A stretch of DNA of 64,000 bases from Glandiceps talaboti (GCF_964340395.1 NC_135553.1:315001-379000); one strand, 5' to 3'. Numbered from the stretch's first letter, positions 1 through 16,226 are shown. Numbers and translations are program-made. The notes: generated by a model from the sequence alone, not told the origin.

Positions 1-471
1 GGGGTCACGGCACGGTACATACAATTACCGGCAATGATCTTCTGTTTGGATAGTGTGTTTCTTTCGTTTTTCGTGGAATACTCTTGTAAACCACCAGAGA
101 GGGCGTCTACTCGGCTACTTCGGTTAACAGCCAATCACAAAATCCGAAATGTGTGACGTCACACTGTAGAACAAAAGAACGTCATTGCCTTGACAACCGC
201 AAACAAACGTTCCTTGCATATCGCTAGGGTGCCCTAGGAACACAACACATTGCTTGTCATTGAATGATACAGTAGTCTACGGATATTCCTCCAGGTTTGT
301 AACCATTATGTATATTTTTCGTGTAATTGGGTACTCAAAGTTATACCAACAGATACACGACATCACATTGGACATCCAAACATCGTATTTTTTTTCAAAA
401 TGCTAACGCTTTAGCGTAATTTTTACATATTTTTTGTATGTTGTTCGCTTATCTTTTTAGGTAATAAAAAC
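1..471 (+). promoter_or_regulatory. Tektin-4 upstream region with CRE and X-box-like motifs
   Basis: This stretch lies directly upstream of the tektin-4 start codon. It holds a CCAAT box near 130, a palindromic CRE (TGACGTCA) at 154-161, and an imperfect X-box (ATTGCC, TT, GACAAC) at 184-197. RFX factors bind X-boxes in promoters of ciliary genes, so the motif fits the neighbour, but its right half-site departs from consensus by one base. A pyrimidine-rich acceptor-like sequence ends at 461, so the 5' UTR may contain an intron with a first exon further upstream. The transcription start is not visible. Confidence 0.4.
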
Positions 472-5132
<4,661 letters not shown>

Positions 5133-5412
5133 ATTATCTCAAACCAAAGAACTTTGAAAATGACAGTGTGTAAAATAAACTGTGGGGTGCTGCTTTAATG
5201 GGAACGAAAGAAAATTGAAGGAGATCAACACATCAGCATCGAATATCTTGTACAATTCAGTACCAGTATTGCAGACGCTTGGCAAGAGCAAGCATAGCTA
5301 TTTTTTTCATTCAGAACACTTCTTGTAGATTTCAGTCACATGGTAAAATATGTATACTTTGCACAGCATGTAATTCACTTTGCAACTGCCATTCAAATGG
5401 TGAAATTTTGTG

Positions 5413-5418
5413 AATAAA
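5413..5418 (+). terminator. Polyadenylation signal of tektin-4
   Basis: AATAAA lies about 280 nt after the tektin-4 stop codon. Another AATAAA-like hexamer near 5172 could also serve. Confidence 0.5.
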
Positions 5419-5696
5419 ATCTCATGTGCTGCATCATAGTGCAGTTGCTAAGTGTTTGTTCTTCACAGCATGTTGTGTTAGCATTAGAAGTTTATAGAAG
5501 GGTGGGATAGTACCATGGTAATACCGGGGTTGGGAAAAGTACTGTGTGTAAGAAATCTTGACCTGCATGTCAAGATGTATGGAAATTTGTATTTACAAGT
5601 GTGTGGTGAGAATATAAAGAACTTTTCCTTTGAATCATTGCACCGTTGAAATAGCACCAATATTATTATATTTGTCACAGCAATTTAGGTTTATGA

Positions 5697-5805
5697 ATAA
5701 ATACTATATATCTAACCTATGGGAAGTTACTATACTGTAGATAAGGTAGTCATAAATACCATGTATCTAATCTATGGGAAGTTACTGTACCATAGATGAG
5801 GTAGT
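5697..5805. repeat. Two-copy tandem duplication of about 54 bp
   Basis: Two adjacent diverged units share CTATGGGAAGTTACT and AT..GTAGT. The rest of the gap between tektin-4 and NDUFB10 (5419-7165) shows no gene. Confidence 0.7.
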
Positions 5806-7165
5806 TAGAAGTTGAATTCAACCCGTCCATTTAATTTTCTTTCTATTTTTTTTATGATATGTTTTACTACAAGTGTGGTGATGCTATATATATAATAAAA
5901 CATTTTTTTCACTTGATAACTTGCGTTTTTGGTATCAGTCTGTGTGTACTTGCTTCTGGACCTCATCTAACAGTAACATGTTAGTTGTTACTTGTCATAA
6001 ATTGATACCACACAAACACAGTGCAGTGTGAAACCTTGCGATAAACATGGTGGAATTACGTTGCTCTGAATAGTTTCCAAACTATTCCAAAATAATGTAA
6101 TATGGTCATTGCTCCACCACTTTTGACCAAGTCACAGGCACCATACATATTGCACTCCTGAAACAGGTCTACATTAAGAATTTCAGAGAGTAGTTTGACA
6201 TGGATACTACATGTACATATGGCACCTACTTTGATACAAGTGACATACTCTTTCGTGTAAATATCTGATAGATTTTCTTTCACCAATGGCAATATACTGT
6301 GGTGTGAGGACACTTGGATATTCTTGTCTATGGAGTATAGTAGTACAGCTCTTAAAGTCAAGCAATGTGCTGTTGATATCATTAGATATTGGTTGTGCAC
6401 AGCACAGATCTAGAAATCTTATGACTAAATCACTCATGAATTTAAAAGCATACACAAAAAAGGACCATTCAGGAATACATTGTAGATGGTTGATAGTCCT
6501 TGTGGATTACTGTCACTATGTATGGTAAGTAGTGCACCTATAGTGATTTTAATAGGAAAGGTGCCCAAAAGACTCCTTAGGTACTGTTATCAATAGCATT
6601 GAACTAGTAGTAGCAGTACTGTTAAGTTACATCCTTATATTTGGCGAGTCCATCAACTGACTACTGCTAGCTGCAAGGTAAACCATGGATGTGTATGTAT
6701 GTTTGGTAATACATCCATTATGGTTCAACACTTCTTCACTATGTCATAACAAATGTCAAATTCCATGAAAGGGTTTAATATTTCAATACAAATGGGACAT
6801 GGTGGAAGTGCTTCACCAAATACATGTAAGAAGTCTCAACCACAGCTACTTAGTACATCAATAAACTTTCAGCTCATACTTATAAATTATATCAATATAT
6901 AACCCACGTCTGAAATAGGGGTTTTTTCAGTGTGCAATATTCAATTGGGTTACACCCAGCTACTCTGGACACAGTCCCAGGAATGGGTAACCCAAGAATG
7001 GGTAACCCTTGATTGTATGAGTGGATTCATATCACACTAGACACACAAAGTTGCCCTGAATGGAGACATTTCATGAAATTATTAGGTTTTGCACAAGCAT
7101 GCAATGACTTTAAGTTGAACAGTAAAAAGTGAAACTACAATCATCTCAAAATTGTAACACGCAAT

Positions 7166-7171
7166 TTTATT
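7166..7171 (-). terminator. Polyadenylation signal of NDUFB10
   Basis: On the minus strand this reads AATAAA, about 300 nt past the NDUFB10 stop codon. Confidence 0.5.
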
Positions 7172-7469
7172 GAATAAACTGTCCATTAATTTTCAACAAT
7201 CAGTGTGCATCATTCCACATAAAGCCCCTACACACAAATCAACTATTCACCTAGTTGCACTCCAATTTAAATTGTTTCCTACAAGTTTTCTGTTGCCATC
7301 ATACAAACTGTCTCTACAGGTGTACACAAAAAGTTGTGTAAACTCCATAAGGTGGAAAATGTTGTTTATACATTGTTGAGTACTATGCTTGTGCAGCAAG
7401 CAACATACCAGTACATATAAGAAATCATATTTCAGTTCAAGTAAAACACTGTCACTTTCACATCACATC

Positions 7470-9990
7470 TCAGTCATCACCATCAGATTTGGCATTGCCC
7501 ACTTCCTGTGCTCTCCTCTCTTCCATCATGCGATGTTTCTGTTTCATCAGACATTTCCTTGCACTTCCAAATGCACCAAGGTCTCCATCTGTAAAAGTTG
7601 CAAAATACGAGTCAGCAGGACAATGGTATGACTAAAGTTAAATTTGAGTATTACGAATAATAAAATGTTGTGTTCCCATTCAATTAATGCATCCACATAA
7701 GAAAACTGAGATAAAGATATATGCAGTACCTAGGAGAAATCACTACCAGCCTAGGAAAATATATATTTGGGCAAGTTATTCTTGGAGCAAAATGCAGGTA
7801 AATTCTAAATTTTATGAGCAAAATGCAGGTAAATTCTAAATTTTATGAGCAAAATGCAGGTAAATTCTAAATTTTATGAGCAAAATGCAGGTAAATTCTA
7901 AATTTTAGGAGCAAAATGCAGGTAATTTAGAATTTACCTGCATTTTGCTCATAAAATTTAGAATGCTCCTAAATTTACATAGTCTACCTAGTTTTTAAAA
8001 AAAATATCACAAAATTAATTTTGCGGATGAAAATAATATGGAAAAGAATAAGATGACTATTCTACATATATATGACAATCCTTACATTTTGTGTGGTAAT
8101 GTCCAGCTTCTCTGTCATATTGTTCTACCACTGGTTTGCACTTTTGTATGGCACTTTCACCTTCAATCACCCAGCAATCTTCCATGCGTTTCCTAAGGAT
8201 CTTAGTTATCTCTTGGTCCACACGTCTACAAATAGATAAATGATACTTTACAGTCAGAAGAAATTTAAATATCTCAATTCATGGAAAAACAAGATTTTCC
8301 TTGCTTAAAGTGTTGAACCCTGGTAACAGAGAGGCAGTATGGAAAGTTTGGTAAAGTTTATGATACAAGCATTCATATATTGAAAAGTAACCCAGTCAGA
8401 TATGTGCGTGCATATATGTACTTATGTATGTGTGTATGTATGTAAAACAGTATGTATGTATGTATGTATGTATGTATGTATGTATGTATGTATGTATGTG
8501 TCTGTGTGTGTGTGTGTGTGTGTGTGAGTGGATGGGAGGGGGTGATATTGGATAGATTTAACCTACCCAACACTATAAAGCCATATGCTATAAATACTGA
8601 AAATTCTTTGAATCAATATGCTGATCTACAGCTTCATATTTACACCAGTAAGTTAGAAGTATTATACAATATGCTTTGATGAGGCACCCTCATCTATTGA
8701 CATACCTCTTTCACAGTGTAGGTGATGAGGACAGAAAGATACAATGCATCTTACAGTCTAGTTACAATAACGATGCTGGCCAACCATGATTAAGAGCTTA
8801 TAATAATACCGTACATGTTTTCAGTTTAAAAATATGGGACTACAAGTCACCATCCTTTAGCTACCAATTTTGGAAATGGTAACCCAATGGGCACTAGTCT
8901 ACCAGAGAAAAAAAAGTTAATTTCTAGCCCTAGCAACCACCACACAATAACAACTCAAGTTACTGCAGTAATATATAGGAACACTAGTTTCTCTGAATAT
9001 TTTACAGATGCTGAAGTTTGCATTTCCCTCTACTTACCTATCTCGTTGCCACTGCACGTCAGCTTCAAAGATGCATGCAATATCATTGACATTACATTGG
9101 TCAACTGTAGGAACACGTCGAAACTGTTCATGGTAATAGTAATATGGTCTCTTCTTCTGCTGTGTTTCTATTTTGTCTGTTCAAACAGAAAAAGAAGAAA
9201 CCACATAAGCTGCCTAAATAAAACAACACGACAACTGTAATTCAATGACTTTTTTTTATAAATCATAAGCATGTGTTGGATCATCATCTGGCAAAATTTA
9301 GAATCTACAAAAAGTAACATACAAGGATACAGGTTACAAGTAAGTCAGAAAGGACGCCTAGAAATCTTACCACTGTTGCCCGATGATCCTACAGATGTTC
9401 TGATTCATGAAGATGGATACCATCAGTAAAGTGATAACTATATCGATGCAATAAAATACCTGCGACCTCCCTCCCCAGAAACTCAAAACAGGCCCGTCCT
9501 ACATACACAGTGAAAGGCCTCTGCTCGACAAATAATTCGCGAGCAATCAGATATATAAATTTATTAACATAATTAAATACGATGGGAACATAATGCAGGC
9601 TATGGGTTAAAATTATCAATTTTGATTGTTATCATTGAATTCAGATGTGAACAGTAGTAAAAAGAATGCAATACAACAAGAGTGCCATTAGTCCATTACA
9701 CAATTCCTAATCATGGATGGCCCGTCAATTGACAAGGGAAGTGCGCTGCATGAAATATTTATCGTTTACATTATATTTGGATCATAGAAAATACCAACGA
9801 ACGAAATAGTTTACAAGTATAACTTCCCAGGCACTCAGCTCACTGACTGACAATAACATAATTATGACTTATGTGGATACAAAACTGAATAAATGCGTCT
9901 CCACACGTTTTACTCACCTCTAAACCATGTTACTGGTGCATCTACTGTATAGTAGAAAATTTTCAACACGCTTTCTACCAAATCTGGCAT
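7470..9990 (-). CDS. NDUFB10: NADH dehydrogenase 1 beta subcomplex subunit 10 (PDSW), complex I
   Basis: This is an accessory subunit of mitochondrial respiratory complex I, in the membrane-arm beta module. Four minus-strand exons join in frame: 9990-9918, 9176-9038, 8225-8086, 7588-7470, giving 156 aa. Recognition rests on YYYYHEQFRRVP (human YYYYHRQYRRVP), the EADVQWQRDRRVDQEI region, and the C-terminal block YGDLGAFGSARKCLMKQ (human YQDLGAYYSARKCLAKQ). Cysteines at QCNVNDIAC and the later CW..C pattern fit the disulfide-bearing family. The protein is about 16 aa shorter than human at the N terminus. The chosen ATG has an in-frame stop two codons upstream, so it must be the start. It is divergent from RPL3 copy A across a 336-bp gap. 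Confidence 0.93.
7785..7976. repeat. 31-bp tandem repeat with an inverted copy
   Basis: About five units of the form GAGCAAAATGCAGGTAAATT plus CTAAATTTTAT run head to tail, then at least one unit follows inverted. The right side can therefore fold on the last direct unit as a hairpin. It lies in intron 3 of NDUFB10. Confidence 0.9.
8451..8526. repeat. TATG and GT microsatellite
   Basis: A TATG run becomes a GT run, within intron 2 of NDUFB10. Open frames across it are repeat artefacts. Confidence 0.95.
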
Positions 9991-10326
9991 TATTTATGTC
10001 AAATAGACCAAGAGAATATTTCGACTGTACTACGTGCACTATCTGGCCTTGCACGAATTTCGGACACCAAAATGGTGGATACCGGCCGCAACCTCTGTCG
10101 AGTACTTAAATATCTCGTGTATATTTTTCAAATGCTGTTTATCAAATCATTATCCTAACTCAATTAGAAATATTATAACATTCTAAGGGTTTATCTAACA
10201 ATTAATATTATGTCCTTCTGTTAATATTTTACATGGAAACGGGAATAACTTACAATTTACGAACGAGGACAGTAAACCACGTCAGCCTCGTTTTCGGTAC
10301 GTTCAGTCTCTTTCGATCTAGCCAAA
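9991..10326. promoter_or_regulatory. Shared bidirectional promoter of NDUFB10 and RPL3 copy A
   Basis: Only 336 bp separate the two start codons of these divergent housekeeping genes. The NDUFB10 side has a YY1-like ACCAAAATGGTGG at about 10067-10079. The RPL3 side has a pyrimidine stretch TCTCTTTC at 10307-10314, a plausible 5'-TOP start shortly before the ATG context GCCAAAATGG. No TATA box is obvious at a suitable distance for either gene. Shared regulation is inference from spacing. Confidence 0.6.
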
Positions 10327-13300
10327 ATGGTGAGTGCTTATAGATAACCGAGGTGGTGTAAATCCGTCAATTTTCTACATGTTATGGCAACCATCTTCAC
10401 AATTCAATAAACTTTTTTGATAATATAAATTCTGTAGAAATGATAGTAAACTATATTTTATAGGATCTACAAGTTTGTGTCTCGAAATTTATCAACATCT
10501 GTAGGTGAATGAAATTGAAATTGTCCACGTTGACCCACGTGTGCATACGGCCCTGTGCATACACAATTTCTTTCCTTCTTGTCGATAGTTAATACCATAG
10601 TTGTATGACCAGTAACCAAAAGTCCTTTTATTTCTACATTTTAGAGTCATCGTAAATTTTCGGCTCCCCGTCACGGTTCTCTGGGATTTCTTCCCCGTAA
10701 GAGGAGTAAACGCCATAGAGGCAAGCTGAAGGCTTTCCCCAAAGATGACCAGTCCAAACCATGTCACCTGACTGCATTTATTGGCTACAAAGCTGGTATG
10801 ACACATATCCTTAGAGAAGTGGACAGACCTGGTTCAAGTAAGTGCATCAATAATACATTTCAACACTCTAGAGTGAAGTCCTGCATGCATGTATGTAACT
10901 GCTGCAAAGAGACTAGTCCTGCTTGCAGACAGTGCGCGGGTCTTGATTACTGACAATGACCCTCAACACCGTCCTGCAAAGAGCAATGTACCCAGTGTTT
11001 TTCCAGGTTTTCAGGACAGGGGGGGATTGTTCTCTCCCCCCCCCCCCCATTGCATAAAATTTTGGGGGGATTGAGTTCTAAATAGGAGTGGGGGGGGGGG
11101 GGCGACAGAATAATTTCATTTTTTAATTTGTGCACGATAATGATTGTAATTTAATTAAAACACAAGATGGCAACACTTTTAGGTAATCATACATAGTATT
11201 ACATTAATTTTATTACAATCATTCATGTATGTTTTTAACTCGAAATGTTTATAAAAAATAGCCCCGCACCACAAAAGTGAAATCCAAAAGTCCTCCTTTC
11301 CCTCTCAGTACAATATATTTACATTGCCATGTGTGTATAAGTTGAAAATATTAGTTTCGATGTTTCCCCACATGCACTACAGTACAATACACTAATACAG
11401 CAAACACATGGCAGTCTCAGCTCCAGACTACTTCAAACTCATGGCTACGAATGACATCGTCTATTCTATTGATTTGAACAAAAGTACAAAGGGAGTACAT
11501 TACAATCGCATGATGATGTCGTAAAAATTGTCATGTTATATTATTTTGGAGGATTTAGAAAATGACTGACTTAGCATGCATTGGTTTTATAACTATTTTA
11601 TATTGCATTTTTTCAGAGGTAAATAAAAAAGAAATTGTTGAGGCTGTGACAATAGTTGAAACACCTCCATTGGTTGTAGTTGGGGTGGTTGGATACATTG
11701 AAACACCAAGAGGACTAAGAACTCTGAAGACAGTATGGGCTGAACATTTGAGTGAAGAATGTAGGCGTCGTTTCTACAAGAACTGGTAAGAGAAGATAAT
11801 GTGCCTCAAATTATAATTAGGCAAATTTACACATTATAATCCACACTGATAAATTCATATTTTGATATTCAGTATTAAGTAAAGTATACTTTCATTTTCA
11901 GGACAAGTGAGAACTACATGCACATGTACATACTCAAAATGCACAAAGTTGGAAAGTATTTTGAACATATGATAGCTCATCACAAGTCATTTCTTAAATG
12001 TCAAAATGGGGAATTACCCTATGCTATGATAGAGTAGTTTTATAATTTTTCTGACAGCAAAGGTGTACTATGAATGCATATAGTAACAACCTATTGCCTT
12101 GCCAGTCATGGGTCTCCTCTCATGCCATGCTATGATGAGACCCATCATGTTGTCTGATCCAACCAACCAGGTATCGTTCAAAGAAGAAGGCTTTCACAAA
12201 GTCCTCTAAGAAATGGGCAGATGATGCTGGTAAGGCAGCTATTGAGAAAGACTTTGGTGCCATGAAGAAGTACTGCAAGGTCATCAGAATTATTGCACAT
12301 ACACAGGTAAATAATTAATATACACATTTAAAGAATGCACCTTATTGATAATTGTGAGAAAACTTTTTATTTGTATCCAGCAGTTATTTAAAATCATGGC
12401 CTTTGATATACACAGGAATTGACAGGTGATGACAAAACATGGTTGTGCTGTTTGCACTCAGAGTCTACAATGCTGATCTATCCATGCTGCCTTCCTACTG
12501 ATGTCAATGTTAAAAATGTCAATCTTGCAAAGATTAACAAGTTCATATTCACCTTGGTTATAATGATGCTGTTGGGGAGGGAACAAATTAACAAATACTG
12601 GTAACAGTCACGATTTCTGTACTCTGAAGTCTTACCTTGCGTGTCAATTGTACTAAATATATTCACTGCATAGAATAATTAGATGAGGTGTGCTCCCTTT
12701 CATAATTTTATTTATCTGTTTTCAGATGCGTCTGATGAACCAGAGACAAAAGAAGGCACACATTGTTGAAGTCCAAGTCAATGGTGGTGATATCGCAGCT
12801 AAAGTGGACTGGGCACGTGAAAAGTTGGAATCTCAAGTTCCAATAGATCAAGTGTTTGTCCAGGATGAGATGATTGATATCATTGGTGTTACCAAGGGTA
12901 AAGGATTCAAAGGTAAGAATGACACTTGGACAAATAAAGTCTACCAAAGCCATCACATGTGTATCATACTTCTAGTATTCATGGCCTACACAGAAATTGA
13001 CAGGTGATGACAAAGCATGGTTGTGCTGTTTGCACTCAGAGTACATGTATACAGTGTTGATCTATCCATGCTGCCTTCCTACTGATGTCATTGTCAAGAA
13101 AGTCGTGAAATCTTGCAAAGCTTTAAGTTTATATTCACCTTGTATTCTTTCTTTTGCCCTCAGGTGTAACATCCCGTTGGGGTACCAAGAAACTGCCACG
13201 TAAAACCCACAAAGGTCTTCGTAAAGTTGCTTGTATTGGTGCTTGGCATCCAGCTCGTGTCGGTTATGGTGTTGCCCGTGCTGGTCAGAAGGGTTACCAT

Positions 13301-14777
13301 CATCGTACCGAATTGAACAAAAAAATATACCGCATTGGTAAAGGTATTCACACCAAGGATGGAAAAGTTATCAAAAACAACGCTGCTACAGATTATGATC
13401 TGACTGACAAGAGCATAACACCAATGGTAAGGCTACATTCAATTCAGAAATTTTACTGATTGACTCAGTAGGGATCAAGTTGGATGCTAAGATGTAAGGC
13501 ATTTGTACACAAGATTCACACATGAACAATCCTGGGAAATTAACAAAATTTACATTTTGGCTGATATAGTGGTGAATGCCTTTCACTGAATGACATGTAT
13601 TTTTACTGCAAATCATGCTAATGACAGGTCTGAAACTTTTGCATTTGTCACTTTTTAGAGATTATCAATGACATGTCATGCTCTGGGAAGTACTTTCGAA
13701 AGTTCCTTGTTTCGCTCTTCTCTCTCTCCCAGGCATGTGAAATCAAGTTGTAAATGACGTTATATTCTGGGAAGTACTTTCAAAGGTTCCTCACTTCTCT
13801 AGGGCATGTGAAATCAAGTCCTAAATGTATATCAATCAAAACTTGCGTGGGTTGTTTTAATTCTAACCTATTATATTTGTAATTGTTTTTAGGGTGGTTT
13901 CCCACACTATGGTGTAGTCAAGAATGATTTCTTGATGCTGAAAGGATGTGTTATTGGACCCAAGAAACGAGTGCTCACATTACGCAAGGTGAGGATTATT
14001 AGTGTTTTTTCAAATCTAAGGTGTGATGTGGTCTTCCTACATCCTTGCTCTGGGAATGTATTGGAATACCCAAGTGTATGAATAATGTATATAGAAAGTT
14101 TAGTGGACCCACCAAGAAAGTTGCAGCAGCATTGAATATTTTGTTTAGATTTACTCAGAGTAGGCTCATTAAGAATGCTAAACACAATTTTGTTACTAGA
14201 TGATAATTCACTTGTTACAACATCTGCCAGGAATGTATGAGAGACTGCAAGTACAGGATCAAGGATGATAAACTATTTTGAATGCTGAAAGTGGTTATAA
14301 GAAATGATTTTAATTAGCAACTTTGTTTACGTTGACAGTCACTTCTGACACAGACCAGCCGTAGAGCAACAGAGAAGATTACTTTGAAGTTCATTGATAC
14401 ATCATCCAAGTTTGGTCATGGTCGCTTCCAAACACACAGTGAGAAGCAGAACTTCATGGTAAGCTGAATATTGCATTGTACAGATCATTGTTTTTTCCAA
14501 AACAAGTATTCCAAACCATCAGTGAATTATTGTTGTTGAGATTGCGCAAGTGATAAATGGTGGTGAAAGGGCAAAAAAAGTGTGATTTCTTTGAATATAC
14601 CTACTGAAGTGATGAAATAGTTTGAGAAAATTTGGAAATCTCATGGCTAGCTCAGTGATATTACAGTACATTTGCATCATACTATCACAGAAGGTTTACA
14701 TAACTTTTGCCTTTTCATACTTGCAGGGTCCACTCAAGAAGGACAAACTGAAGCAGGAATCTACTGCAGCATCTTAA
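10327..14777 (+). CDS. RPL3: Ribosomal protein L3 (uL3), copy A
   Basis: uL3 is a core protein of the 60S subunit, near the peptidyl-transferase centre. Nine exons join in frame: 10327-10329 (ATG only), 10645-10837, 11617-11785, 12171-12306, 12726-12912, 13164-13426, 13893-13988, 14339-14458, 14727-14777, giving 405 aa (human 403). Diagnostic blocks are [119 protein letters not shown] and [13 protein letters not shown]. The C terminus is [16 protein letters not shown]. Introns 4 and 5 host box C/D snoRNAs and intron 3 holds a conserved hairpin, as befits the ancestral housekeeping copy. A tandem paralogue lies 4 kb downstream. Confidence 0.98.
11029..11103. repeat. Opposed poly-C and poly-G tracts in RPL3A intron 2
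   Basis: A C-run at about 11036-11048 and G-runs up to about 11102 flank a short AT-rich centre, so the stretch can fold back or form G-rich structure. Run lengths may be assembly-sensitive. Confidence 0.7.
12108..12145 (+). promoter_or_regulatory. Conserved hairpin in RPL3A intron 3, before exon 4
   Basis: ATGGGTCTC (12108-12116) pairs perfectly with GAGACCCAT (12137-12145) across a 20-nt loop. The 3' arm ends exactly 25 nt before exon 4. RPL3 copy B has the same hairpin at 20124-20157, also ending 25 nt before its exon 4, with one G-U wobble replacing a pair. The surrounding introns do not align, so the structure appears selected. In mammals the RPL3 protein represses its own mRNA by alternative splicing in intron 3. 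A role here as that regulatory site is inference. Confidence 0.6.
12418..12508 (+). ncRNA. Box C/D snoRNA in RPL3A intron 4 (SNORD83-like, 18S guide)
   Basis: A terminal stem (ATTGACA with TGTCAAT) brackets box C GTGATGA at 12426-12432 and box D CTGA at 12498-12501. Upstream of box D, TGCTGCCTTCCT (12485-12496) is complementary over 12 nt to the universally conserved 18S stretch AGGAAGGCAGCA. The box D plus five rule selects the first A after AAGG, which matches human 18S A468 and yeast A420, known 2'-O-methyl sites. As I recall, human SNORD83A/B in RPL3 introns serve the same site. CTGA at 12473-12476 may be box D'. Confidence 0.8.
12996..13092 (+). ncRNA. Second box C/D snoRNA in RPL3A intron 5, same guide
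   Basis: This is a paralogue of the intron 4 snoRNA. Box C GTGATGA is at 13004-13010, box D CTGA at 13082-13085, with a terminal stem TGACA/TGTCA. The guide TGCTGCCTTCCT (13069-13080) is identical, while the central loop differs and contains a short insertion. Conserved boxes and guide with a drifting interior are the pattern expected of a working snoRNA. The corresponding introns of RPL3 copy B have no such sequence. Confidence 0.8.
13669..13825. repeat. Diverged two-copy tandem repeat in RPL3A intron 6
   Basis: Two units of about 86 and 71 bp share TCTGGGAAGTACTTTC and GGCATGTGAAATCAAGT. No function is apparent. Confidence 0.75.
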
Positions 14778-14882
14778 ACAGTGGAGACATGCCAGAGAAT
14801 CGAATGAACAAAATCTGTCTACAGGTGTGATGGAAATGTCATTTCACTAAGAGGTGTAATTTCATTTCAGTGAAATGTAATT

Positions 14883-14888
14883 AATAAA
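14883..14888 (+). terminator. Polyadenylation signal of RPL3 copy A
   Basis: AATAAA lies about 105 nt after the stop codon, giving the short 3' UTR usual for ribosomal protein genes. Confidence 0.8.
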
Positions 14889-15038
14889 ATCCCATGATCT
14901 GTGAATAGAATGAATTGTTATTGTCATTGTTTGAATATGAATGATGTGATGGTTATCTAGCTGTACTTATCCAATTTCTCCTGAACATGTCCAGGAACCA
15001 ATATAATGCCAGAATATGGTTTGAGTGTTATCAAAGGC

Positions 15039-15130
15039 TAGTCTGTAAGGTACGCCGTGACGGGACGCCCTCAAACATCGGCCAACCCCTAGGCCGTTGA
15101 GGGCGAAACATCACGACGTATCTTAGTCTA
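15039..15130. mobile_element. 92-bp miniature transposon with 9-bp target duplication
   Basis: The element starts TAGTCTGTAAGGTACG and ends with the near-complement CGTATCTTAGTCTA. The inner arms GCCCTCAA and TTGAGGGC continue the fold. ATCAAAGGC flanks both sides directly (15030-15038 and 15131-15139), a clean 9-bp target-site duplication. A 9-bp duplication suits Mutator-like elements best. It is too small to encode anything and must have moved in trans. Confidence 0.8.
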
Positions 15131-15890
15131 ATCAAAGGCATGCATCTAGAGTATCATTATGGTTGTATGTAGCTTATAAACTCGGCTTTTGCCACACAAC
15201 TATTGGTTACACATACAGTGACCCTAAGTATTTGCTATGAATGATACAAGAATATTGAATTTCTGTTAACCTGGTCTATACACTATTACAACTGCCAATA
15301 TCCAAGTTTGACAGCTGGCAACTGTTACAAAGTAAACTTATGAATTGGACTGGAACAGCAGAGGCTTATATTTCATTTTGTGATTTGATAAGAACAGTTT
15401 TATGGTTTCTTTATATGTACATAAATTGCCAGGGGAACTTCAAATTCGTGTGGGACTGAATTGTTATGTAATGGGGCCATGAAATGTAATACAAGTCTAC
15501 TTCCCACAAACTGTGCCAAGTGTTTTAATGCAATTCGGTTGTTTACTTGTGCTCTTTGTAACAGCCCCCTATTCATCCAAGGTCTGATGTCGACACTGAG
15601 TTGTACTAGTAGTGGCAATGTATTCCAAACCCTGGGTATATCCTTGCTAGTCTGTCCAAGAGTAGCTTCAACTTTCCTAGTATTTTAGTACTTACTATTT
15701 TATAACTACGGTAATACATACAAGTGTGTCTTTTTGGAAAGAGACACAAAACATGACAACCACAGCTAGAGGACAAAGGTGGGGGGGGTGACAATGCTTG
15801 TCAGTTTGGTAAATTATACTGACGGTTGCAAGATGATGTAATGACTAGGGCTATTAACATACCTAAAAATACTAGCCAATGCTAGTTTAA

Positions 15891-16226
15891 AGTGGCCATA
15901 TGGATGAGAATTTGGTATTTATTTTGGATTTTTATTTGATAAAACAGCTTCACTAAGTTTTTCTACTTGAAAAATTAATGTTAAATAACATATACCAAGT
16001 CCATGTTCATAACTCAATACATTGAAAAAAGTGCAAAAAGTTTGTTATTGTACGTACAATAACAAACATTTTACACATTGTTTAATGTTTTGCTGTTTAT
16101 TGAGTTGTGAACATACACTTGGTATATGTTATTTCACATTATTTTTTCAAGTAGAAAAACTTAGTGAAGCTGTTTTATCATATAAAAATCCAAAATAAAT
16201 ACCAAATTCTCATCCATATGGCCACT
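15891..16226. mobile_element. 336-bp fold-back element flanked by TTAA
   Basis: The whole element is a long inverted repeat centred at 16053/16054. Its ends are AGTGGCCATATGGATGAG and the complement, with TTAA on both sides (15887-15890 and 16227-16230). A TTAA target duplication is typical of piggyBac-type transposases. The arms differ by a few substitutions and small indels. No coding capacity. Confidence 0.8.

Noticed and set aside
10492-10806. 104-aa minus-strand frame (repeated at 18953-19144)
   Set aside because: It is the antisense shadow of RPL3 exon 2, duplicated because the exon is.
12131-12165. A C/D snoRNA at the intron 3 hairpin, since TGATGA and CTGA occur
   Set aside because: Only about 20 nt lie between the boxes, with no terminal stem or guide; the hairpin explains the conservation better.
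12473-12501. A second, separate snoRNA starting at the inner CTGA
   Set aside because: The inner CTGA fits better as a D' box of the single snoRNA with the long terminal stem.
12708-12956. Minus-strand frame also found at 21803-22057
   Set aside because: Antisense shadow of RPL3 exon 5 in the two copies.
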